Assembly (NCBI GenBank): GCA_017307755.1
Contig: JAFKGQ010000005.1
Location: 496,001 to 560,000 of the forward strand
Source of the DNA: Chitinophagaceae bacterium
GTDB lineage: Bacteria; Bacteroidota; Bacteroidia; Chitinophagales; Chitinophagaceae
Direction: 5' to 3'
DNA length: 64,000 nucleotides
The position numbers and the translations under genes were made by a program. The number at the start of each line of letters is the position of its first letter. Position 1 is the stretch's first letter. The notes below the pieces were generated by a model. That model saw nothing but the letters and a program-made list of their open reading frames with translations. It was not told where the DNA came from and ran no database searches. This document shows positions 1 to 7,300 of this stretch, piece after piece.

Positions 1-33
1 TTGAGACGTAAACCAAGTACAGTGGTATCCTGA
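1..33 (+). CDS. 3' end of an upstream gene (partial)
   Basis: An open frame enters the window at base 1 and ends at a TGA at 31-33, giving a ten-residue tail (LRRKPSTVVS). The TGA shares its A with the ATG of the next gene (TGATG), a classic stop-start overlap for translationally coupled genes. Only the tail is visible, so no product can be named. It could be chance, but the TGATG junction argues for a real upstream partner in an operon. Confidence 0.4.
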   Translation: MRRKPSTVVS

Positions 34-986
34 TGCAGCATATTGTTTATTATACGACGACAATTTTATTGATCAGCGTAGGAGTTTTTATCTGGCTGGA
101 GAGAAAGATACCATATACCAAGGGATTACCCGTCTTTCGGGACGGGTTCTGGGTGGATATGGTCTGGTATACATTGATACAAAGCTATTTTCTCAAGATC
201 CTGATATTCGACTATATCATCACGCCGATGGATAAAGCCTGGCATTTATCCTCCCTGCATCTTGTCAGCTCCTGGCCCCTGGTGTTACAGGTGTTGTTCT
301 TTTTGGTGGTGCATGACTTCTATATTTATTGGTTCCACCGGTGGCAGCATCATTCAAAGATCCTCTGGCGTACCCATGAAGCGCATCATTCCAATAAGGA
401 GGTAGATTGGCTGGCGGGGACCCGCTCGCATGTGTTGGAGATCATCATCAACCAGACGGTGGAGTTTGCACCCATCGTCCTGTTGGGCGCCAACCCCATG
501 GTCGTCCCGATCAAAGCCTTGCTGGATGCGGTATGGGGTATGTATATCCACTCCAACATAAATGTGCGGAGCGGCAAATTGCAGTACATTATCAATGGCC
601 CGGAGATGCATCAATGGCATCATGCCAATGACAGAAGAGTTTTTTATGCCAATTTTTCTACCAAGCTGGCGTTGTGGGATTGGTTGTTCGGCACGGCTTT
701 TTTACCATCCAGGGAGAAACCGGCAGAATTTGGGTTATATTACGATTATCCTAAGGATTATTTTCTTCAGCATGTGTTTTCCGTAAAGAGACTGGATGAG
801 AACAAACTGGCGGAAAAACACCGGTGGTTCCGGGTTTATCATAACTTGCGGAAAAGGGTCCTGCAATGGATGACAAATAAAAAAGCGTTTAATGGCGTGG
901 ATATACCTGGGGATCGCATCCCTGTTCGAGATCTGCTGGACGTTTTGCCTGAAGTTCATGAGCGTGCCGAAGCTCAAGACCATTAG
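33..986 (+). CDS. Sterol desaturase / fatty acid hydroxylase family membrane protein
   Basis: A 317-residue integral membrane protein of the fatty acid hydroxylase superfamily (di-iron oxygenases acting on lipid or sterol-like chains). The histidine clusters expected to bind the two irons are present: HD at 94-95 followed by HRWQHH, HEAHH from residue 115, and HQWHH from residue 193. Hydrophobic segments lie at the N-terminus, around residues 40-60 and 80-95, and around 140-165. The start at 33 is supported by its TGATG overlap with the upstream frame. The last ~32 residues are read out of frame over the start of the SMR gene and do not look like a conserved part of the family, so the functional protein may end earlier or a frameshift may exist. 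The substrate cannot be told from sequence. Confidence 0.85.
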   Translation: MQHIVYYTTTILLISVGVFIWLERKIPYTKGLPVFRDGFWVDMVWYTLIQSYFLKILIFDYIITPMDKAWHLSSLHLVSSWPLVLQVLFFLVVHDFYIYWFHRWQHHSKILWRTHEAHHSNKEVDWLAGTRSHVLEIIINQTVEFAPIVLLGANPMVVPIKALLDAVWGMYIHSNINVRSGKLQYIINGPEMHQWHHANDRRVFYANFSTKLALWDWLFGTAFLPSREKPAEFGLYYDYPKDYFLQHVFSVKRLDENKLAEKHRWFRVYHNLRKRVLQWMTNKKAFNGVDIPGDRIPVRDLLDVLPEVHERAEAQDH

Positions 987-1257
987 GTGGGCGTATTTTT
1001 TCTCCCGTCGGGAGCATTGGGAGATACTGCTGCCTTTTGCAGGCTATGTCGCTTTTGGGTTGGGCAACATCTTCTTTTTTTCCATGGCCATGAAACAGAT
1101 ATCCGCCACCACAGCCCTTGCCGCCTGGATGGGTCTGACCCTTGTCGGCACCAAACTGGCGGAGATATATCTCTTTAAGCAGCCTTCCAATTTTTATCAA
1201 TTCCTGTATATGAGCCTGATACTGGTGGGTATCGTAGGGCTGAAACAGACCGATTAG
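892..1257 (+). CDS. Small multidrug resistance (SMR/EmrE-SugE-like) transporter
   Basis: A 121-residue protein with four predicted membrane helices, matching the size and layout of SMR transporters, which are proton-coupled dual-topology or paired exporters of cations or guanidinium-like compounds. Helix 1 carries the essential acidic residue, Glu13 in LFEICW, equivalent to EmrE Glu14. Helix 3 has a TALAAWMGLT-type segment. A ~20-residue loop between helices 1 and 2 (KLKTIRWAYFFSRREHW) is longer than in EmrE. The start codon lies 95 nt inside the preceding hydroxylase frame; helix 1 with its Glu is needed for function, so this start is believable. The stop codon overlaps the stop of the convergent barrel gene. 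Heterodimer partner or true substrate: unknown. Confidence 0.85.
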   Translation: MAWIYLGIASLFEICWTFCLKFMSVPKLKTIRWAYFFSRREHWEILLPFAGYVAFGLGNIFFFSMAMKQISATTALAAWMGLTLVGTKLAEIYLFKQPSNFYQFLYMSLILVGIVGLKQTD

Positions 1258-2357
1258 AAGGCCTCCCGCAATTGCACGTTGAAGGCGGTGGAATGTTTGG
1301 CCATTCCATAGTCCACGCGAAGGTTCAGCTTTTCTTCCTTGCTGAGCATAAACCGGAGGCCGCCGCCATAGGTGTAGTGAAAGCCATCCAGCTCAAAATG
1401 CTTCGGGTCTTTGCTGACCTCGCCGGTGGCGGCAAAAGCCACCATCCCGACGCGCCAGAAAAGCAGACGCCGATATTCCGCCTGGTAAGCTGTCAGACAT
1501 TTGTCGGTGAAACGACCGGCATAATATCCTCTCATCATATCGGCTCCTCCCAGCTCTTCCAGTTTCCGGAAAGGCGTATTACCCGAAGTAAGGCCGGCGA
1601 TGCCCTGAAGGGCCAGTACGGATTTTTCCGACAGATGAAAGAACTTGCGAAAGTCCAGGCTAAAGACCTGGAAATTGAAGTCGCTGCCCAGGCTACGGTG
1701 GAACCATACATATTGCATTTCGGCAAATACGCCATGGTCGGGGCTATAGGCACTGTTTCTGGTATCCCAGGATACGATGGGACCGATGCCGGAAGTGTTG
1801 CCGCCGTAGCGGCCGGTGATCTGCTGTTTGTCAAAGAGGCCTCCCTGTATATAGTCCACCGCTCCGGAATGCTGGAACTCATAGGTCAGGCCAACGTATA
1901 ATTTCCGGTGGACCCGTTGGAGGAATTGCGGATTGATGAAGTACTGTTTTTCCGTAAAAGGTTCTTCCGCCTCGAAATGGGTATGATTACCCAGTCCCCA
2001 GAACTTGTCCGGGAAATAGCTGTAGGATGCCTGAAAGCGGGCGATCCTGTTCTCGTGGGGGAAGAATATGGTAGAGTTCAGCACGACGATCAGCTGTTTT
2101 TTCAGGGTATAGAGCGCCAGTAAGTTGACATCGGAGGTTCTGATGCTTGTGTCGTGCTTTTCCATTTTGAAGAAGCGGGCGGCAATACCTCCGAATCCCC
2201 AGTCTGTCTCGAGCGATCGTACGACAAAGGGAAAGGCCAGCAGGTTTTTGGGCTGGGGGAGGGGGGATAGGTGCAGGCTGTCCGGAGCCAGGGGCTGCTG
2301 AGAGAAAATGGGAAGGCTGTAGATCAGGAACAGCACGAACAAGCCTGTTTTGAACAT
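1254..2357 (-). CDS. Outer-membrane beta-barrel protein (BamA/surface-antigen-like)
   Basis: A 367-residue secreted protein. The start is taken at the ATG at 2357, which begins a clean signal peptide (MFKTGLFVLFLIYSLPIFSQ); an ATG 45 nt further upstream would add a charged, non-signal leader. The mature part is rich in alternating hydrophobic/aromatic strands. It has features typical of Omp85/D15 barrels: a SWDTRNSAYSP segment near residue 215, a GGADMMRGYYAGRF segment near 290 (RGY/F-type conserved barrel motif) and a C-terminal strand ending in phenylalanine. No POTRA domains are evident, so it is likely a stand-alone barrel, as seen in patatin or small 'surface antigen' proteins. It converges on the SMR gene, with the two stop codons overlapping. 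Confidence 0.75.
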   Translation of the reverse strand: MFKTGLFVLFLIYSLPIFSQQPLAPDSLHLSPLPQPKNLLAFPFVVRSLETDWGFGGIAARFFKMEKHDTSIRTSDVNLLALYTLKKQLIVVLNSTIFFPHENRIARFQASYSYFPDKFWGLGNHTHFEAEEPFTEKQYFINPQFLQRVHRKLYVGLTYEFQHSGAVDYIQGGLFDKQQITGRYGGNTSGIGPIVSWDTRNSAYSPDHGVFAEMQYVWFHRSLGSDFNFQVFSLDFRKFFHLSEKSVLALQGIAGLTSGNTPFRKLEELGGADMMRGYYAGRFTDKCLTAYQAEYRRLLFWRVGMVAFAATGEVSKDPKHFELDGFHYTYGGGLRFMLSKEEKLNLRVDYGMAKHSTAFNVQLREAF

Positions 2358-2584
2358 AATATGATGTCTTTCGGGATAGCTATAACAAAAATATGGGCGC
2401 AAAGATCACCGAAAAAACGACCCAATTTCTGTTTATGGAAAGTTAATCCCAATCTGGGACGGTGGTCCCGGGGGGTGATTATTCTTCTTTATTGATAATC
2501 AATGATATAAGAACTGGTATGCCAATTGAATTATCCCTGGCGTCCGTAACAATGAAAACTAATAAGTACCTAAATAACGAAACT

Positions 2585-3055
2585 ATGAACACGCAAACAG
2601 CCCAGGAAACACAAGCAGCCCTTTTGAAGAATAAGATGATTGAATTGCAGAGCGCCTTGTTTTTTAACGATAGCACTTCTATTATAAAGTTGCCGACACA
2701 TGTTATTTCTGAGATCGAGATTGATGAAGAAGAGCAGATCTGGTTTGTGATCCCCAAGCCTGTACAGCATATTGACGCTTTTGATAAAGAGGTACCTGCC
2801 AAGCTGGATTTCTTTAAAAAAGGAATGGACTTTTTTGTAAAGGTGACTGGAACGGCCTATATCATTAGTGATCTGGAAGAGATAGCGTATCACCCTACAT
2901 TGTCTGTTGAAATGAAGGAGAGGATGAAAGGCGAGCGTGTGATCGCGATGAAATTGAAGATCCAGGACGCTGAGCTGGTGGATAATTCGCCGAAGCCTGC
3001 ACAGAAGAACTGGTTTCAGGCGAGCAGGAGCCAACTGTCCAGCTGGTTTTTCTAA
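2585..3055 (+). CDS. Pyridoxamine-5'-phosphate-oxidase-like split-barrel protein
   Basis: A 156-residue cytosolic protein from the ATG at 2585 (MNTQTAQETQ). Upstream in-frame starts at 2552 and 2462 would add low-complexity leader. The pattern resembles the small FMN-binding split-barrel proteins often called general stress protein 26-like: an amphipathic helix (LLKNKMIELQSALFF), strands containing STSIIKLPTHVISEIEIDEEEQIWFVIPKP, then FFVKVTGTAYIISDLEE and a C-terminal strand AMKLKIQDAELVD. Cofactor-binding residues cannot be confirmed by eye, so flavin or haem use is unproven. It ends with an aromatic SSWFF tail. A hairpin followed by a T-rich run lies 74 bp after the stop. Confidence 0.6.
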   Translation: MNTQTAQETQAALLKNKMIELQSALFFNDSTSIIKLPTHVISEIEIDEEEQIWFVIPKPVQHIDAFDKEVPAKLDFFKKGMDFFVKVTGTAYIISDLEEIAYHPTLSVEMKERMKGERVIAMKLKIQDAELVDNSPKPAQKNWFQASRSQLSSWFF

Positions 3056-3128
3056 AACATATATCAACGCATATAACGATACCCTGACCCTTATAGCATA
3101 CTGCGCGTGTTACATATAGGAAGCTGAG

Positions 3129-3155
3129 TCCGCGACTTTGTCGCGGATTTTCAGT
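3129..3155 (+). terminator. Hairpin with T-rich tail after the split-barrel gene
   Basis: A perfect 8-bp stem, TCCGCGAC-TTT-GTCGCGGA, is followed by TTTTCAGTTTTTA. This fits an intrinsic terminator for the gene ending at 3055. The T-run is interrupted, so termination may be partial. Confidence 0.55.
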
Positions 3156-3227
3156 TTTTAGACTTGTCGGGAGGGCCGAGCACAGCGAAGGCCGCGCGAA
3201 GCGCAATAGTTTAGCCTCTAAACAGAC

Positions 3228-3247
3228 CCGGACCGCTTGCGGTCCGG
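3228..3247. repeat. GC-rich inverted repeat
   Basis: CCGGACCGC-TT-GCGGTCCGG is a perfect 9-bp inverted repeat with a two-base spacer. It is followed on the plus strand by A-rich rather than T-rich sequence, so it is not a standard plus-strand terminator. It could be a REP-like element or part of a double terminator arrangement. Confidence 0.5.
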
Positions 3248-3260
3248 AAAAAAACTCCAA

Positions 3261-3294
3261 AAACAAAAAAGGCCCACTGTAGAAACAGTCGACC
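3261..3294 (-). terminator. Minus-strand intrinsic terminator
   Basis: Read on the minus strand, GGTCGACTGT-TTCT-ACAGTGGGCC forms a 10-position stem (one G-T wobble and one mismatch) with a four-base loop. It is followed at once by TTTTTTGTTT. No protein gene ends just upstream on this strand, which is why a small RNA is proposed here. Confidence 0.7.
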
Positions 3295-3357
3295 TCTAAC
3301 GATTGCTTGCCATATGAAAACTCTTTATATCGAACTTCTGATATTATCTCGTTTGAT
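3261..3357 (-). ncRNA. Candidate small RNA (~90-95 nt)
   Basis: On the minus strand, a TATATTTG box (3369-3362) is followed about five bases later by a presumed transcription start near 3357 and then the strong terminator at 3294-3261. The predicted RNA of roughly 95 nt would contain a small internal stem (ATATC...GATAT) and the terminator hairpin. No matching RNA family was recognised. The -33 element is poor: the nearest TTG lies 25 bp upstream of the box, longer than the usual ~19-21. This is inference from promoter and terminator signals only. Confidence 0.4.
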
Positions 3358-3361
3358 GACA

Positions 3362-3369
3362 CAAATATA
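3362..3369 (-). promoter_or_regulatory. TAnnTTTG -7 box (minus strand)
   Basis: TATATTTG on the minus strand matches the Bacteroidota -7 consensus TAnnTTTG. It would start transcription near 3357 and feed the terminator at 3294-3261. Confidence 0.4.
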
Positions 3370-3497
3370 GGGTGGTTTTTTGGGGAGGAAAATACAACTT
3401 AGTGGTAATTCTATCATGCCAAAAGCAGGGGTTTGTCTGTGGAGCCCTTGCTGGTATTGATTTTGAGTAAAAAAAACATATGATGTCCAATGCGAAA

Positions 3498-3525
3498 CCG
3501 CCGCTCTCACAAATGAGGGCGGCGG
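3498..3525. repeat. 12-bp GC-rich stem-loop
   Basis: CCGCCGCTCTCA-CAAA-TGAGGGCGGCGG forms a 12-bp stem with one G-T wobble and a four-base loop. No T-run follows it on either strand, so it is more likely part of a structured RNA, an attenuator or a repeat element than a terminator. Confidence 0.5.
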
Positions 3526-3749
3526 CTCGTTAAGATAAGATCCAATGGGTAATGGTACTCGAATGTGCATCCATCGGACTGTAAAGGTATGATTTGCTAA
3601 TTATTTTGACAAATAAAAACTAAAAAAAGTAGCAATTTAAAAGAAGATCCTTATTTTTGACCAGATACAATTACTTAACTTTTCTGCTGAAGGAAATTAA
3701 GTAGCTTTCTTTATCATTTCCTAATTCTTAATCATTTAAAAATTCCGTT

Positions 3750-4133
3750 ATGGCAACACAAGAAGCTGTGATGACCGTTCAGGACATCGCTAATCGTCTT
3801 TATGAGCATTGCAAAGTGGGCCAATATCAACAGGCCCAGGAAGAACTGTATGCCGACGATGCTGTCAGCATCGAGCCCGTTGGGGCTCCGGGGCCTCAAT
3901 CTGTGAAAGGACGGGATGAGATTATCAAAAAAGGAGAGGGGTTCCAGGCATCCATTGAAGAGATCCATGGTGGCAGTGTTTCGCAACCCATCGTGGCGGG
4001 CAATCACTTCGCCCTTACGATCGCTATTGATGCAACTTTTAAAGGAATGGGAAGGATGCTCATGGAAGAAATAGCCGTATATGAGGTAAAGGATGGGAAA
4101 GTAGTCAAGGAGCAATTCTTCTACGCCGTGTAA
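3750..4133 (+). CDS. SnoaL-like / NTF2-fold protein
   Basis: A 127-residue cytosolic protein with an NTF2-like cone fold pattern: N-terminal helices (MTVQDIANRLYEHCKVGQYQQAQEELYADDAVSIEP, in pieces), a VKGRDEIIKKGEGF helix, and strands with HGGSVSQPIVAGNHFALTIAI, GRMLMEEIAVYEVKDGKVVKEQFFY. Members range from small enzymes (polyketide cyclases, ketosteroid isomerase relatives) to ligand-binding proteins, so no reaction can be assigned. No signal peptide. The preceding leader is very AT-rich, and a clean terminator follows 24 bp after the stop, so this is probably a single-gene transcript. Confidence 0.8.
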   Translation: MATQEAVMTVQDIANRLYEHCKVGQYQQAQEELYADDAVSIEPVGAPGPQSVKGRDEIIKKGEGFQASIEEIHGGSVSQPIVAGNHFALTIAIDATFKGMGRMLMEEIAVYEVKDGKVVKEQFFYAV

Positions 4134-4157
4134 ATTATGTCTGCATGACTGATCAAA

Positions 4158-4189
4158 AGCGGTCCACCGTTGGCGGACCGCTTTTTTTA
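4158..4189 (+). terminator. Intrinsic terminator after SnoaL-like gene
   Basis: AGCGGTCC-N9-GGACCGCT followed by TTTTTT: an 8-bp GC-rich stem with a T-run, 24 bp after the stop codon of the gene at 3750. Confidence 0.85.
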
Positions 4190-4373
4190 TATTATATATG
4201 AAAATGGTTAATGTGTTTGTAAGCGGTTGAAAAGAAATCCTTTGAACTGTTGCCGGCATTCGTATTACCCGAAATTGTCTTATATTTTCCCTATAATACT
4301 TGTCCTCTTTTTTAGCCTTCTCTTTCTTTGGTAGTCTGTAACGATTGATTGTTCACCGCTCTAAACTTTCCAT

Positions 4374-7300
4374 ATGAAAAAAGCACGTCTACTCTTGCGA
4401 GGGGGTACCCTCCTTTTACTTCTTTGTATTCAGATCACTTTACATGCACAAAGCGATGGTCTTCCCAGAGGGGCGCAACTGCCTTACACCCGTTATGAGG
4501 CGGAGGATGCCCGACTATCGGGCGGTGCATCCTTACAGCAGTCCCCCCAGTTTATACAGGCCGATATTGCTTCGGAGGCATCCAACCAGAAATATGTATC
4601 TCTTTCTGCCAATGGTGCTGCTGTGACCTGGAAACTGTCTGCTGCTGCGCAGGGTTTTGACCTGCGGTTTACCATGCCTGATAATACGTCGGGCACTGGC
4701 CAGGCGGGATCATTGGGGTTGTATGTCAATGGCGTAAAGATCCAGAACATCGATCTGTCGTCTTATTGGGCTTACCAGTATTTTGTTACGGGCGGTTCCG
4801 ACCCTTATCAGACGCCCAAGGAAAAGACATGGATGCGATTTGACGAGGTGCATTTCAAATTGACCGCTGTCTTAAATGCCGGGGACTCCGTCCGGATACA
4901 AAAAGATAATGGGGATGGGTTGACCTATGGGGTCGATTTTATCGAAATGGAGTCTGTACCTGGGGTCATTGCGCAGCCGGCCAATTATCTTTCCGTCACG
5001 AGCTATGGGGCAGTGGCGGATGACAACAACGACGATCTTTCCGCCTTTAACGCGTGTATCAGCGCCGCGGCCGCACAAGGGAAGAATGTCTATATCCCTG
5101 CCGGAAGGTTTCTGTTGAGCGATAAGTTGACGCTGATGGTCAGCAATGTTAAGATCATGGGGGCGGGTATCTGGCATACCTACCTGTATTTCTCCACCGA
5201 TAAACAATTTTATGGGGGCATCTATGCCAGGGCGAGCAATGTGGAGATCTCGAATTTTTCCATGAATACGGCCAATAACGATCGTCTGAAATATGACGAG
5301 GCGAATGCCCGGGTGCCGGGCGACCCTTATAAGATCTACAAAGGCTTTATGGGTACTTATGGCTCCAACTCCCTTATTCACGATGTATGGGTGGAACATT
5401 TCGAATGCGGGTTCTGGATCGCCGGCTATGATCCTCCGCTGCCTGTGGATATCACACAGAACCTTACCATTTCCAATTGCCGTATCCGGAACAACTATGC
5501 GGATGGGGTTAATTTTTGCCAGGGTACCAGCAATTCCGTCGTGGAGAACTGCAGCTTCCGGAACAATGGCGACGATGCCATGGCCGTGTGGCCCAATAAC
5601 GATGCGGGTGTCAATCAGCCCTGTATCAATGATATCTTTCGTAACAACACGGTGGAGAACAACTGGCGTGCGGGAGGGGCTGCCATCTTCGGCGGTTATG
5701 GTCATCAGATACATCACTGTGTGATAAAGGACGGTGTCGCGGGGTCGGGCATAAGGTTTACCAACGATTTCTCCGGCTTTACCTTTGACAATACCCATAC
5801 GCCTATCCGGGTGTATGAGAATACGATCACGGCGTGTGGTACGAGCTATGACATCTGGAATCAGAAAAGAGGGGCCGTCGAATTTTATGCCAATACAGGG
5901 ATCTTCAATCTGCAGTTCGACAACAACGATATCAACAATTCCCAGCGGGATGGGGTACAGTTGTTCGGCAACAATATTTATAACCTGACATTCAATAATA
6001 CCCATATCAACGGTACGGGACTGGATACGGTAACCCGTAATGTGCAGCAGGACATTTACGGAGGCTTTGGGATTTATTGTCAGGCCAATTCACAGACCTG
6101 TACTTTTAACAAACTGACGGTGACGAATGCCGAGTCAGGCACGTATATCAACCGGAACACATCCTTTCAACTGATCATCACGGATGTCACCGTGCCGGTG
6201 ACGGGTGTGAGCATCAATCCCGGTGGCGATACGACGGTGGGGTTGGGGCAGACCATACAATTGAGCGCCGTGATTGCACCTGTCGACGCGACGAACAAAA
6301 ATGTCACCTGGGCCTCTTCGAACACGGCTGCCGTCACGGTGGATGCGACGGGAAAGATCACGGCTGCGGGCATCGGAACCGCGAATATCACGGTCACTAC
6401 GGCCGATGGGGCTAAGACGGCTGTAAAAAAGGTAACTGTTGCGCCAGCTGTCAATATCATAGCTACTGATGCTTCCGCCAGTAAGAGCGGGGACCCGGGT
6501 GTGTTTACCATCAGTACAGCGGGCATTACACAGAATGTGACTGTACAGTATCGCATCGGTGGAACGGCTTCTGCCGCAAACTATAGCCCCGCATTACCAG
6601 GATCGGTCACGCTGACCCCTTCGGTCCTTTCGCAAACCATTACCATCACACCCATCGATGACCACACATTCACTGGTCCCAAAACATTGACACTCACTTT
6701 GCTGCCCGGCAGCGGGTATAAACTGGGCGGGGATACTACGGCTACCATCACTATTGCGGATATCAATAACCCTCCTTGTGTGGCTCCTGTCATTGCACAG
6801 GTGTCCGGCACTCCTCCTGTCGTCGACCAAAACATAGAGTCAGTGTGGGGCATTGCTCCTGTGAAAACCATCTCCAATGTGGTCATCGGGTCGGTGCCTT
6901 CGGGTTACGGCGGTTCGTGGAGGGCCTTGTATGATAATACCAACCTGTATATTCTTGTACAGGTGAATGATGCCACCAAGGTAAATGACTCCGGCGGCAA
7001 CTGGTGGATGGATGATGCGGTGGAAGTATTTATTGATGGGGATAACAGCAAGGGAACTACTTATGACGGCGTGAACGATTTTCAGCTGGGCTTCCGCTGG
7101 AACGACAATACGCTGCATGTAGGCGGCAATTCAGTGAACAGGACCACGGGTATCAATTTTTCGATGTGCGGCACTGCCACGGGTTATAACCTGGAGGTGG
7201 CTATTCCCTGGAGCACCATCGGTGTCACGCCTGCCCTGGGAAAACCTATCGGGTTGGACATCCAGTTGGATAATGACGATAATGGCGGGGACCGGGATGC

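Larger units (their letters stand above)
3056..3749. other. 694-bp intergenic region with several structured elements
   Basis: No reading frame here has protein-like composition or a recognisable family. The minus-strand frames at 2895-3362 and 3325-3570 run straight through strong hairpins and are rejected. The region holds, in order, a terminator-like hairpin (3129-3155), a GC-rich hairpin (3228-3247), a strong minus-strand terminator (3261-3294), a promoter-like box on the minus strand (3362-3369) and a long GC-rich stem-loop (3498-3525). After 3590 the DNA is strongly AT-rich, as expected of the promoter/leader region of the SnoaL-like gene at 3750. A TATTTTTG box sits at 3652-3659 on the plus strand. 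Confidence 0.6.

Noticed and set aside
1272..1901. 209-residue plus-strand frame opposite the outer-membrane barrel gene
   Set aside because: Shadow frame; the minus-strand gene has a signal peptide and barrel pattern.
2895..3362. 155-residue minus-strand frame across the 3.1-3.4 kb gap
   Set aside because: It runs through a strong terminator and two hairpins and overlaps the split-barrel gene; no protein-like pattern.
3325..3570. 81-residue minus-strand frame
   Set aside because: Spans the 12-bp stem-loop and a promoter-like box; composition not convincing. A short plus-strand frame at 3314-3370 was also judged chance.
4872..6005. 377-residue open frame on the minus strand inside the glucanase gene
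   Set aside because: Antisense to the well-supported GH87 domain; its composition (many Ile/His/Arg/Asp runs) reflects the reverse complement of repetitive beta-helix codons.
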